Positions 37,012 to 49,700 of a DNA stretch of 64,000 nt are shown here, in pieces. The position numbers were made by a program, and so were the translations under genes. Origin of the DNA: Congeria kusceri (taxonomy: Eukaryota > Mollusca > Bivalvia > Myida > Dreissenidae); the NCBI GenBank assembly GCA_027627225.1, contig CM051038.1, positions 38,606,341 to 38,670,340 of the forward strand, given 5' to 3'. Below the pieces are notes generated by a model. The model was not told where the DNA came from. It saw nothing but the letters and a program-made list of their open reading frames with translations, and ran no database searches. The first letter of the stretch is position 1. Every line of letters begins with the position of its first letter.

Positions 37012-38420
37012 ATAACAAGAGGGCCAAATGGCCCTGGGTCGCTCACCTGGGTTTCATTAACAGAACAATTTTCCATGTCGTAGATTATTATACGGATATG
37101 GATATACTGATACAGACTGATGGAAACGTGGCCTTAATCATCATGGTTTGAAAAACGTAAGTGAAAGCAGACATTCAAAATTTGGGAAGTACATATTGAA
37201 ATTGAAGCTTCTTCTTGAGTGACCTAGTTTTTTACCCCACATGACCCAGATTCGAACTCAGCCGAGATACCATTAAGAAAAATGTTCTGACAAAGTTTCA
37301 TGACGATTGGGCAAAAAATGTGACTTCTAGAGTGTTCACAAGCTTTTTCTTCAATTTGACCTAGTGAACTAGTTTTTCAAACCACATGACCCAGATTTGA
37401 ACTCAGCCGATATATCATTGGGGCAAATGTTCTGACCATGTTTAAAGAAGATTGGGCAACAAATGTGACTTCTAGAGTGTTAACAAGCTTTTTCTTCAAT
37501 ATGACCTAGCGACCTAGTTTTTGATTCCACATGACCCAGATTCGAACTTGCCTGAGATATCATTGGGACAAATGTTCTGACCAAGTTTCAAGAAGATTGG
37601 GTAAAAAAAAGTGACTTCTAGAGTGTTAACAAGCTTTTTCTTCAATTTGACCTAGTGACCTAGTTTTTAACCCCACATGACCCAGATTCGAACTTGGCCA
37701 AGATATGCTTGGGACAAATGTTCTGACCAAGTTTCATGAAGATTGGGCAAAGAATGTGACTTCTAGAGTCTTCACAAGCTTTTCCTATAGCCATATAAGG
37801 AAAACTGCCCCCCCTGGTGGCCATGTTTTTCACAGAACTGGAACCATTTTCGACCTCGGCCAAGATATCATAAGCACAAATGTTCTGAGCAAGTTTCATG
37901 TTGATTAAGCCAAATATGTGACTTCTAGAGTGGTCACAAGCTTTTTCTATAGCCATATAAGGAAAACTGCCCCGCCCCCCTGGCGGCCATGTTTTTCAAT
38001 GGAGCGGAACCATTTTTGAACTCAGCCGAGATATCATAAGAACAAAGGTTCTGAGCAAGTTTTATGTTGATTGGGCAAAAATTGTGACTTCTAGTGTTCA
38101 CAAGCTTTTTCTATAGCCATATAAGGAAAACTGCCCCGCCCCCTGGCGGCCATGTTTTTCAACGGATCGGAACCATTTTCGAGCTCGGCCAAGATATTAT
38201 TAGAACAAATGTTCTGAGCAAGTTTCATGTTGATTTGGCAATAAATGTGACTTCTACAGTGTTCACAAACTGTTTCTTCAATTTGACCTAGTGAGCTAGT
38301 TTTTGACCCCACATGACCCAGTTATGAACTTGGCCGAGATATCATTGGGACAAATGTTCTGACCAAGTTTCATGAAGATTGGCCAATAAATGTGGCCTCT
38401 AGAGTGTTCACAAGGTCAAT
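37012..38420. repeat. ~145-bp cassette array with an acaagagggcc head
   Basis: It starts with acaagagggccaaatggccc, gggtcgctcacctg. Then come units with acatgacccagattcgaact (37239, 37384, 37529, 37675) and gtgacttctagagtgttcac. Later units carry a second module (ataaggaaaactgcccc, tggcggccatgtttttca) that also occurs at 60.5 kb. Confidence 0.85.
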
Positions 38421-40090
38421 GTTGACAACGCACGACGGGACAATGGGCGATCACAAAAGCTCACCATGAGACCTTGTAACCCAATTAGAATCTGCATCTC
38501 CGAGGTGTGGCTTATTTTTATCCCAGGGACATAATTTGAACAATCTTAACAAACCTCTGGGCGTTGTGATTTTAGGTAAAGCTTTTTAAAGTCAATCTGC
38601 TATTTAAGTCTATATAAACCATGTGACCCCTTGGGGTGTGGCCAGATTTGACCCCAGATGCATAATTTGAACAATCTTTGGAGAGGACCACTATGCAATG
38701 TTACGTACTACATATAGGAAAGCTGTGGGCCTTGCCGTTTCAGAGGAGAGGATTTTTTAAGTCATTTTGCTATTTAAGTCTATGTAAACCATGTGACCCC
38801 CTGGGCGTGACCAGTTTTGACCCCAGGGGCATATACATACCAAATATGAAACCTCTAGGCCTTGCGGTTTGAGAGGATTAGAATTTTAAAGTCAGTTTGC
38901 TATATAAGTTTATATAAACAATGTGACCCCTGGGGTGTGGTCAGTTTTGACCCATGGGGCATAATTTGAACAATCTTTGTAGAATACCACTATAGAATGC
39001 TACATACCAAATACGAAACCTCTGGGCCTTGCAGTTTTAGGAGATTTTTAAAGACATTTTGCTATTTATGTTTATATAAACCATGTGACCCCCAGGGCGT
39101 GGCCAGTTTTGACCTCAGGGGCATAATTTGAACAATCTTTGTAGAGGACCGCTATACAATGTTACATACCAAATATGAAACCTCTGGGCCTTGCGGTTTC
39201 AGAGAAGATTTTTAAAGACATTTTTCTATTTATGTCTATATAAACCATGTGACCCCAGGGTGTAGCCAGTTTTGACCCCAGGGGCATAATTTGAACAGTA
39301 TTTGTTGAGGACCACTATCGAATGTTACATACCAAATATGAAACCACTGGGCCTTGTGGTTTCAGAGGAAAAGATTTTTAAGGTCATTTTGCTATATATT
39401 CTATACAAACCATGTGACCCCCAGGGCGTGGCCCGTTTTGACCACGGGCATAATTTGAACAAACTTTGTAAAGAACCACTAAAGGATGTTACAAACCAAA
39501 TATGAAACCTCTGGGCCTTGCGGTTTCAGATAAGATTTTTAAAGTAATTTTGCTATATATTCTATATTATCCATGTGACTCCCGGGGCGTGGCCAGTTAT
39601 GACCCCAGGGGCATAATTTGAACAATCTTTGTAGAGGACCACTATAGGATGTTACATACCAAATATGAAACCTCTGGGCCTTGTGGTTTCAGAGGAAGAG
39701 ATTTTTAAATTCATTTTGCTATATATTCTATATAAACCATGTGACCCCCGGGGCGTGGCCAGTTTTGACCCCAGAGGCATTATTTGAACACTCTTTGTAG
39801 AGGACCACTATAGGATGTTACATACCAAATATAAAACCTCTGGGCCTTGCAGTTTCAGAGATTTTTTAAAGTTTACTTTTGAAATCTATTTTCAGCTCTA
39901 GTGACCTACATATGCAGCGGACCGTAACAAATTGAACAACTTTGAAAGAGGGTCACCCAATGATCACTCCTGTGAAGTTTGGTAAAAATCTGCCAAGTGG
40001 TTTAGGAGGAGATGTCATTTGAATGAAAAGTTGACGACGAACGCACGCACGATGGACAACGGGCGATCACAAAAGCTCACTATGTGTCTG
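38420..40090. repeat. ~165-bp cassette array (about 8 units) with a terminal module
   Basis: Units contain aaaccatgtgaccccc, ggcgtggccagttttgaccc, ggggcataatttgaacaatc, taccaaatatgaaacctctg and ggccttgcggtttcagag. The array ends in acgcacgcacgatggacaac and gggcgatcacaaaagctcac. Confidence 0.88.
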
Positions 40091-40440
40091 AGCTATTTTA
40101 GTTTCGAGGTTCGATAAAATGTTGTATCATGTACCCAAATCAACCATATTTGCTATATAGATTATTTACTTTTAGTGACATGTTTCACGTTATTGTACTA
40201 TCAGTAAAAAGCCAAAAATAATTACAGCAAAATTTACCAGTTCTATGGTATTTTAAAAACTAAGTGAAATAATAAAACGACACAAACAAAATAATTTTAT
40301 TAATATCATATAAACATATTTATCAAACATGATAATTCTGTACAGCTTGGTTTGATTTCTGAAAACCTCAAGCAATTTCTACATTTCACATACCTAGCTG
40401 CCTTGAAAGTTTATTGACTTTAGGCCAGAGTTAGTTGATT

Positions 40441-40702
40441 TGAGGGGCGTCGTGGGAAAACCAGACTTAATGCATGTGCGTAAAGTGTCATCCCGAATTA
40501 GCCTTTGCAGACTGCAGAGGCTAATCCGGGACGGCACTGTCCGCTTTTATGGTATTTTCTGTTTCAAGGAAGTCTCTTCTAAACATATATCCCCTGTAGG
40601 CGGAAAGTGCCGTCCTGGATTAGCCTGTGCGGACTGCACAGGCTAATCCGGGACGACACTTTACGCACATGCATTAAGACCGGTTTTCTCATGACACGCC
40701 AC
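40441..40702. mobile_element. Foldback element copy, complete
   Basis: Both hairpins and both terminal repeats are present, ending in atgacacgccaca. Confidence 0.9.
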
Positions 40703-40704
40703 AT

Positions 40705-41455
40705 TTGTAGTTTCTCAGATCTGCCGACCCCCCTTTTTTTTTAAATACAAAAAATAAAATAAAAATTAGAACACAACAGATACAGTAAAAAAAGAAGATA
40801 ACATTTCTTTACTGACACTGATTTCTGATGGATATTAAAGGAGAGTTTTCAACTCAACAGTTATAATGTAAAAATACAGTAAAACTAATATTTAAACAAC
40901 GTCATCATGTTGACTTTGTGGAGATGTCAGTGTAACAAACATTGCATTGTATTATTATTATTGTTGTGTTTATCGTGAAAAAAATGTTTAGAATATAATT
41001 TTATTTTTATTTTGCCTCCAATTGTACAGGTTTTCCACAAATGTCCGAGAAACTTAAAATAAACAAACCTTGGGCCTTATGTTTCTGTATAAAAAGCATG
41101 TATTAAAATGCCAGAAAATCAGCTAATAATATTCAAAGCAGTACAACACTTTCAACACAGAACCTCTCTGATGGACATCTCTGATATAGCTTTACTTTTG
41201 TCTATTGTTTTTCTGCTGCTCTTTATGTACCAACTATCTACTATGGCAAAGAATTTAAAAAGATAAAAAAATAGTTACATTGACATAACAAAATCCACTG
41301 GTGTGGCCTATAAGGAGTTTGACAATGATCAACGTTTTGACACTAAATCAGAACAGCAACATAAGCTCAAAACATTATATGCATGCCTCCTGAAATGCGA
41401 GTGATAACTTCTTCATGCAAAAAAACACACAACACATATACAGTATAAAACAATT
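40705..41455. other. No gene seen
   Basis: AT-rich, between two foldback copies. Nothing recognised. Confidence 0.45.
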
Positions 41456-41457
41456 TG

Positions 41458-41532
41458 TGTCGTGTCGTGGGAAAACTGGGCTTAATGCATGTGCATAGTG
41501 TCGTCCCGGATTAGCCTGTGCAGTCCGCACAG
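41458..41532. mobile_element. Foldback element fragment, broken at hairpin tip
   Basis: Only the left terminal repeat and the first arm remain. The similarity stops just past the tip of the first hairpin (cagtccgcacag). Confidence 0.85.
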
Positions 41533-41825
41533 TGCATTTTTGATGAGGGATAACAAAAACTTAACTAAGGTAAACAATTTATACAAAATAAAGGTTATAT
41601 TACCGGTAAACAAAGAAATTATCTTAAATTAGTTGACATTTCAATCTATGTTATGTGGCTTGCAACAGTAAGTAAAGATAAAACCACAATCATAGGAGCA
41701 TAAACAAACACTAATCAACAATTTAACCACAGTGTAAACAAGACACATGCAAAAGTGGTGTCAGTGTGTAAGTGCATGCAAAATTGTGGCATGATAAATT
41801 CTAAAGCCTCTTTCTGGGTTTCCAG

Positions 41826-42610
41826 TAATCTTTGCCAGCCCAGATCTTTGCCCTTCTGGACATTTGCCAGCCCAGGTATTTGCCCTTCCGGACATTTTCT
41901 TCCCCAGATATTTGTCCTTCTGGACATTTGTTTCCCCAGATATTTACCTTTCTGGACATTTGCCACACCAGATATTTACCTTACTGGACATTTGCCACAC
42001 CATATATTTGCCTTTCTGGACATTTGCCACACCAGATATTTACCTTTCTGGACGTTTGCCACACCAGATATTTGCCTTTCTCGACATTTGCCAACCCAGA
42101 TATTTGCCCTTCTGGACATTTGCTACCCCAGATATTTGCCCTTCTGGACCTTTGCCACCCCAGATATTTGCCCTTCTGGACCTTTGCCACCCCCGATATT
42201 TGCCCTTCTGGACATTTGCTACCCCAGATATTTGCCTTTCTGGACCTTTGCCACCCCAGATATTTGCCCTTCTGGACCTTTTCCACCCCAGATATTTGCC
42301 CTTCTGGACCTTTTCCACCCCAGATATTTGCCCTTCTGGACCTTTGCCACTCCAGATATTTGCCCTTCTGGAGCTTTGCCACCCCAGATATTTGCCCTTC
42401 TGGACCTTTGCCTCCCCAGATATTTGCCCTTCTGGACCTTTTCCACCCCAGATATTTGCCCTTCTGGACCTTTGCCACTCCAGATATTTGCCCTTCTGGA
42501 CCTTTGCCACTCCAGATATTTGCCCTTCTGGAGCTTTGCCACCCCAGATATTTGCCCTTCTGGACCTTTGCCTCCCCAGATATTTGCCCTTCTGGACCTT
42601 TGCCACCTCA
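41826..42610. repeat. 32-bp satellite array, about 24 units
   Basis: The unit is roughly agatatttgcccttctggac plus ctttgccacccc. Because 32 is not a multiple of three and the unit contains no stop in any phase, all three plus frames stay open for 250-315 codons and the minus frames for 107-200 codons. No known protein resembles the translations, so this is a satellite and not a gene. It lies ~1.1 kb beyond the TMEM98 stop. Confidence 0.92.
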
Positions 42611-42614
42611 GTGG

Positions 42615-43300
42615 GAGCTATTATGCCATAGTTCACATCCACCCTTGTTGCAGTGTTACAATGGAAAGATACATGTAAGCAATGTCAATTTCATTTACAA
42701 CATTCACATGATAATTCACCATGCAAATCATCGAACGGCTAACTTAGATTCTATCACTTTCATAACTTTGCACTTGTGACTATTTATGCACTTTTTTGAT
42801 GGCATACAGAAACACAAATACAGTCATATCAACACAAGTTTCTGAATGTCACTGCATTGCAATGAACAAATGATGCATAGACAGAAAGTGTGCCGCCACA
42901 AAATAACAATCTTATCATCTCTGCATTCCGCTACAGTTAGATTCTCATCCCAAAGAGTAACCCCATCTTTTTTACTTTCTTAGTACATGGTGGATGAGAC
43001 AACGTCACAAGCCACAAAAATGTAGATCTTGTTGATCTTGTATGGTAAAAGACTTCAGTAACAACACTATAACAAAATGTTTATCTACAACCATTTGGAA
43101 GCATCTTATGGACATGACTTTTGCAAGTTTCATTACATGTTGTCCTATGTCCTTCCAAAAGGTGATCACAACCACACTGGAGGGCACAAACAAAGGATGT
43201 GCTTGGTTAGCACAAACAGGAAACAAAGAACCAATGCCAGGACTGATAAAACAAGACCTGAGGCTAACACTGGTCAAATAACTTGCCAATACCTCATGGT
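42615..43300. other. TMEM98 3' flank, no separate gene seen
   Basis: Moderate composition. Open frames of 79-94 codons on both strands (43042-43322 plus, 43289-43005 minus) have no domain and overlap each other. Part may be TMEM98 3' UTR. Confidence 0.4.
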
Positions 43301-43301
43301 A

Positions 43302-43771
43302 AGAGCTCAGATGAGATGCTGATTTGTGTCACATGACAGGCCAGTGGTGCCATCATTGTGTAATAGCTCAGCTGATTGGCTGATTCACATCACATGACAG
43401 AGTTATTGAACCAACTTTTTGTATGTGCTCAGTGGATTGGCTGATTCATGTCACATGACATGGTTGCTGCACCAATAATGTGTAAAATCTCATCTGATTT
43501 GCAGATTCAGATCACATGACATAGTTGTTGAATAACTTGTGTATGTGCTCTGCCGATTGGCTGATTCACATCACATGACATGGTTCCTGCATCAAAAACG
43601 TGTAAAAGCTCAGGTGATTTACATGTAGATTCAGATCACATGACATAGTTGTTGAACCAACTTTTTGTAAGTGCTCAGCTGATTGGCTGATGCATGTCAC
43701 ATGACAGACTAACTTTACAACCCATTTTGTTAGAGCTCAGATGATTGGCTGCTGTGTTGCACATGCCCATT
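43302..43771. repeat. ~60-bp tandem array running from the TMEM98 stop codon into its 3' flank (about 8 units)
   Basis: Units contain gctcagctgattggctgatt followed by cacatcacatgaca. The first unit in transcript direction (43730-43771) is the end of the TMEM98 coding sequence, encoding HSSQSSEL and the stop. Confidence 0.85.
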
Positions 43772-46700
43772 CACCATTGGCTGTTGGCTGTCACCTGATG
43801 CTACAGAGTTGGAGGGAGATCTACAGTCAGGGGCAAGACTGAAACTGGCCTCCTGGAGGACCTGCAAGTACAGATATGCCATATTTACCAGTACTCTTAG
43901 TGACACCCTAAATACTGCGACACATCTAAGTAAACAAGACACTGCGTTTGATAAACACACATGCCCCCGGTTAGTGCTGGACAGCCTATTTAAATTATTC
44001 TATGTCCAAATCAGGTCAAGGTCAAAGTATGGTTGGGTGATATGGGTGGATTGGGAATGGTCATAAGCAACAACTGTGAAAGTATCCAAGTGCTGTAGTA
44101 AGCAGTGCTGGTGCTAGACGAAACGGTAAAATCTAGTTAACCAAGAAATGGCACTTAGTTTACCAAGAAATGGCACTTTTGAATTATTATAAGTCCAAAT
44201 AAGGTCAAGGTCAAGGTCAAAGAGAGGATGGGTGATAAGGGTTGATTAGGAACGGTCATAAGTAACAACTGTGTAAATATCCAAGTGTTGTAGTTAGCGG
44301 TGTTGGTGCTAGACGAAATGGTAAAATCTAGTTAACCAAGAAATGGCACTTAGTTTACCAAGAAATGGCACTTTTAATTATTTTAAGTCCAAATTAGGTC
44401 AAGGTGAAAGTGAGGTTGGGTGATATGGATGTATTGTTGTAGTAAGCGGTGTTGGTGCTAGACGAAACGGTAAACTATACTTAACCTTGTCACGGACGGA
44501 CGGATGGACAGGACAATCACTATATGCCTCCCGCATCAAGATGCTGGGGGCATAAAAATAATGTTGTGCATTGGGACGCCATTGTGGGCTTGTTTAATTG
44601 GTACATGGTGCAAACTGTGTACTCTACTGATACACAATTGACTCGGTCTAACAGTGTATATGTAAAATACACTGTATCATACATTTCCTTAAATTTGAGA
44701 CATTTTTTTCATACTGTATACTTTTTCGGTGGCCACTCTGTAAAACTTTTAATTTTAAATTTCAGCCAAGAAGTATAATAATCAATTACAAACAATAATA
44801 AGAGTGCATAATGTTTTCAATGGTCAATATTAGAACCGTCCCAGTCAAAGGGCCAGACATATGAAGTAATGACACTGACAGTACATTTGAACAAGAGCAT
44901 CGCCTACTGGTGCTGGGCGCTCGACTTTCTCATATATTTGATTGTACTAAAGGCTTTTGTTTATAGAATAAGTTTATCAATGTCATTAAGTATTTTGAAT
45001 TTCAAGTCAATACCTCAGATAGATATTGAGAAATTTGACCTAAAGCAAAAATATCTTAGTTGAAAAAAAGGGCATTAACTCTATCAAAATCCTTGATATA
45101 GTTACCTCATCTTGTCTACAGAATGGGTTCATAACTGTGATCAAGTGTTTTGTGTTTCAAGTTAATACCTTTTACAGATATTGTGATTTGACCTAAAGCA
45201 ACATTTCTAAGTTGAAAAAAGGGCACTTACTCAAGTAATTACTCACTGTGATCAAGTACTTTGAGTTTCAGGTCAATACCTTGTATAGGTATTGAGAAAT
45301 TTAACCTAAAAGGAAAACTGTAAGTTTAAACAAGAGGGCTAGGTCGCTCACCTGAGTTTAAGGCATAATGACTAATAACAAGAGGGAAAAATGGCACTAA
45401 ACGCCTTACCTGAGTATAAAGATCTGGGCCTTGCAAATTTCAGATATTTTTTTAGTGTATATAAACCATGTGACCCACAGGGCATGGCCACCTTGTACCC
45501 CAGGGGCATAATTTGAACAATATTTGTAGTGGACCACTTTTCAATGTTACATACCCAATATGATTACACTGGGCCTTGCGGTATCAGAGGAGATTTTTCA
45601 AGTCATTTTGCTATTTAAATGTATATAAAACATGTGACCCCCAGGGGGTGGCCAATTTTAACCCCAGGGACATCATTTGAACAATCTTGTAGAGGACCAC
45701 TCCACAATGTTTTACTCACAATATAAACCTCTGGGCCTTACGGTTTCAACAAGGAAGATTTTTATGGCTCACTTGCCATATAAGTCTATATAAATCATGT
45801 GATGCCCCGGGTCATGGCCACTTTTTACCCCAGGGGCATAATTTGAAAAATCTTTGTTGAGGACCACTATACAATGTTACATATCAAGTACGAAAAAACT
45901 GCGATTTCAGGAGATTTTAAAGTCATTTGGCTATTTAAGTCTATATAAACAATGTGACCCCCAGGGCAGGGCCAGTTTTGACCAATGGGACATCATTTGA
46001 ACAATCTTTGCAGAGGACCACTATAAAATGTCACATACCACATATAAAACCTCTAGGCCTTGCAGTTTCAGAGGAGAAGATTTATAAAGTCATCTTGCTA
46101 TTTAAGTCCATATCAACCATGTGAGCCCTGGGGTGTGGCCAGTTTTGACCCCAGGGGCATCATTTGAGCAGGCTTTGTAGAGGATCACTATTCAATGTTA
46201 AATACCAAATATGAAACCTCTGGGCCTTGCAGTTTCAGAGAAGAAGATTTCTAAAGCCATTTTGCTATTTAAGTCTATACAAACCTGGTGACCCCTAGGG
46301 TGTGCCCAGTTTTGACCCCAGGGGCATCATTTGAACAATCTTTATACAATGTTTCCAACCAAATATGAAACCTCTGGGCCTTGTGGTTTCAGAAATGTTT
46401 TTTAAAGTCATTTTGCTATTTACATTTATATTAACCATGTGAGCCCTGGGGTGTGGACAGTTTTGACCCCAGGGGCATCAATTGAACAATCTTTTTTAAA
46501 GGACCACTATACAATGTTATAAACCAAATATGAAACCTCTGGGCCTTGCGGTTTCAGAGGAGAAGATTTTTAAAGTCATTTTGCTATATAAGTCGATATT
46601 AACCATGTGACCCCTGGGGCGTGGCCAGTTTTGACCCCAGGGGCATCATTTGAACAATCTTAGTAGAGGACCACTACAGGATGTCACATACCAAATATGA

Positions 46701-49700
46701 AAGCCCTGTCCAATATCTGGTACTAAAAAGTTGTTCTTCTGAGAAGAGGTCCTTGGGTGGAGGCTGCCAACAAAGCATTAAGAACTTTGTTGGAGAGACA
46801 TGATCTGTGTGTAGTTTTTTGTGTGCTGCACACATTGAATTAAACTGTACAAATGTAAGGTTTAAAGTAGATGACTAGACTTTAGGCTCTATGCTACATG
46901 TTTCTGTACATGCAGGTGAAACAGACTGCAGTGTCAGAGCCACAGACTCGATTGCTGATTAATTTTGTCTTACAAAAAATTGTGCAGTTCCACTTAAGTT
47001 AGACTACTTATAGATCTAATGCTATCATTTCATATTTGGCATTTCATTATTAAATTAGAAATTTACACTTCGCCTGTAAACAAATTCAATGCAGTAGATC
47101 TTAAGTGAAAATATATTATATAAGACGGTCTAATATACTAAGACTGATTGACTACATTTCTTACACATTGCCTAAACATTACATCCAGCTAATTTACTTA
47201 CACAACAACATGATTGACCATGCTGGTGGGTAACATTTTCTATGCATTTCAATTGTCATCTCCAATGATTCTCTAAAGCACCCTTACAACAATGTGTAAC
47301 TTGCTAGCTGGTTTTATAAGATCTAAAAATAGCACACTGTATACACCTGGCTGGAATGTGGTCTGCTGTGTTGATTTCTGAGTGTTGGAGGCTCATTGAA
47401 ATTATAGTGCTGCAGTATAAACAATGTGACCCCCGGGGTGTAGTCAGTTTTGACCCCAGGAGCATAATTTGAACAATCTTTGTAGAGGACCACTACACAA
47501 TGTTACTTACCAAATATAAAACCTTTGGGCCTTGCGGATTCAGAAGGAGAAGATTTTACAAGTCTATATAAACCATGTCATCCCCGGGGTGTGGCCAATT
47601 TTGATCCCAGGGGCATCATTTGAACAATCTTTGAAGAGGACCATTATGCAATGTTACCAATCAAATATGAAACCTTTAGGCTTTGCAGTTTCAGAGGAGA
47701 AGATTTTTAAAGTCATTTGGCTATTTAAGTCTGTATAAACCATGTGACCCCCGGATTGTGGCCAGTTTTGACCCCAGGGGCATCATTTCAACATTCTTTG
47801 TAGAGGACCACTATGCAATGCTACATACCAAATATGAAACCTCTGGGCCTTGCGCTTTCAGAGGAGAAGATTTTTAAAGTCATTTTGCTATTTAAGTCTA
47901 TATAAACCATGTGACCCCTGGGGTTTGGCCAGTTTTGACCCCAGGGGCATCATTTGAACAATCTTTGTCGAGGACCTCTATAAAATTTTACATACCAAAT
48001 ATGAAACCTCTAGGCCTTGCGGTTTCAGAGGAGAAGATTTTTAAAGTCATTTTGCTATATAAGTCTATATAAACCATGTGACCACTGGGGCGTGGCCACT
48101 TTTGACCCTAAGGACATCATTTGAACAATCTTAGTAGAGGACCAGTAGAGGATGTCACACATCAAATATGAAAGCCTGAGCCTTGCGGGTTCATAGGAGA
48201 AGATTTTTAAAGTTTTTAGCTCTGGTGACCTACATATGCAGCGGACCGGAAAGATTTCAACAATTTTCAAAGAGGTCCACCCAAGGATCATTCCTGTGAA
48301 GTTTGGTGAAAATCTGCCAAGCGGTTTAGGAGGAGATGTTGTTTGAATGAAAAGTTGACGACGCACGTACGCACGCACGCACGTTGTACAATGGGCGATC
48401 ACAAAAACGGGTAATAACTCCAACAAAATCCTTGAAAGAGTTACCTCTAGTCTGCAGAATGGTGTCAGCACCATAAACAAGTACCTTGAGTTTCAATTTA
48501 ATGTCTTTGATAGTTATTGAGAAATTTTATATTTACCAAAAAATTTCAAAATATTCTAAGTTGTAAGTCCAAACAAGGGCAGATAACTCTGGAAATACAA
48601 ATCACAGGATTGCCTGCCTTGTTGTAATGGAGAACCCTTTTGATAGTGAACAAGTATTGGACGTTTCAAATGGATACCTTTGATAATTTTTGAGAAATGG
48701 ACAAAAAACTTCACAACAAAACTTAATCGAAAAACTTAACTAACGCAGACACTGACGCAGACGACAGGGCAACGACAATAACTCGACTTTTTTTCTTTGA
48801 AAAAATTAAAATGTACTTTAAATGACCAAACATAAAAGACATGCAGTGTTATTTTCAGAAATATATCAAAACAAGGACATTCAGAAAAAAGTCAAATATA
48901 TCTAAATCAGATATTACAACATGTACCAATTAATTTAACATATCATATATATGTGAATGCCATGTGTTCATTAACATGACAAAAAAGAAAAATAATAATA
49001 CAAGCAAAAATGTTCAATGGATTCATACTATTTTAATATAAATTTTTATAGAACTTGTTGTTCTTTTCATTTTATGTAACCAAACACAGATAAACTGTAA
49101 ACTGCTATATCAAATATGAGGCATGTCATGGCAAAAACGGACTTAATGCATGTGCGTAAAGTGTTGTCCCTGATTAGCCTGTGCAGTCCACACAGGCTAA
49201 TCCAAGACGGCACTTTCCGCCTACAGTGGATTTATGTTTTTAGAAGAGACTTCCTTGAAACAGAAAATACCATAAAGACGGAAAATGCCATCCTGGATTA
49301 GCCTGTGCGGACTGCACCGGCTAATCCGGGACGACACTTTATGCACATGCATTAAGCCTGGTTTTCCCACGACACGCCTCATATTAATTTTGATGGGAGA
49401 GTCAAATCAAGAAGATATTCAGATTTAGAATGGATTCAGATTTAAAGCCAATTCAGATTAAGAAGGGATTCTGATTTAGAAGGCTTCAGATATAGAGGAT
49501 TCCAATTTAGACAGCATTCTGATTTAGAGGCTATTCAGATTTAGAAAGGATACCGATTTAGATGCTGTAACCAATATTAATTTTGATGGGACCATGTGAA
49601 CAGTTGATTTAGGGGGATTCATATTTCGAAAGGACTCAGATTAGATGTGATTCAAATTTAGAGGGGATTCTGACTAAGAAAGGATTCTAATTTAGAGGGG

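Noticed and set aside
37012..40090. CRISPR-like spacing of repeats
   Set aside because: Units are 145-165 bp and similar throughout, without spacers; the context is a eukaryotic genome.
41755..42779. Long overlapping open frames (255-315 codons) rich in CPSG, FALLDLC and RYLPFWT
   Set aside because: All frames of a 32-bp satellite; no non-repetitive sequence and no conserved domain.
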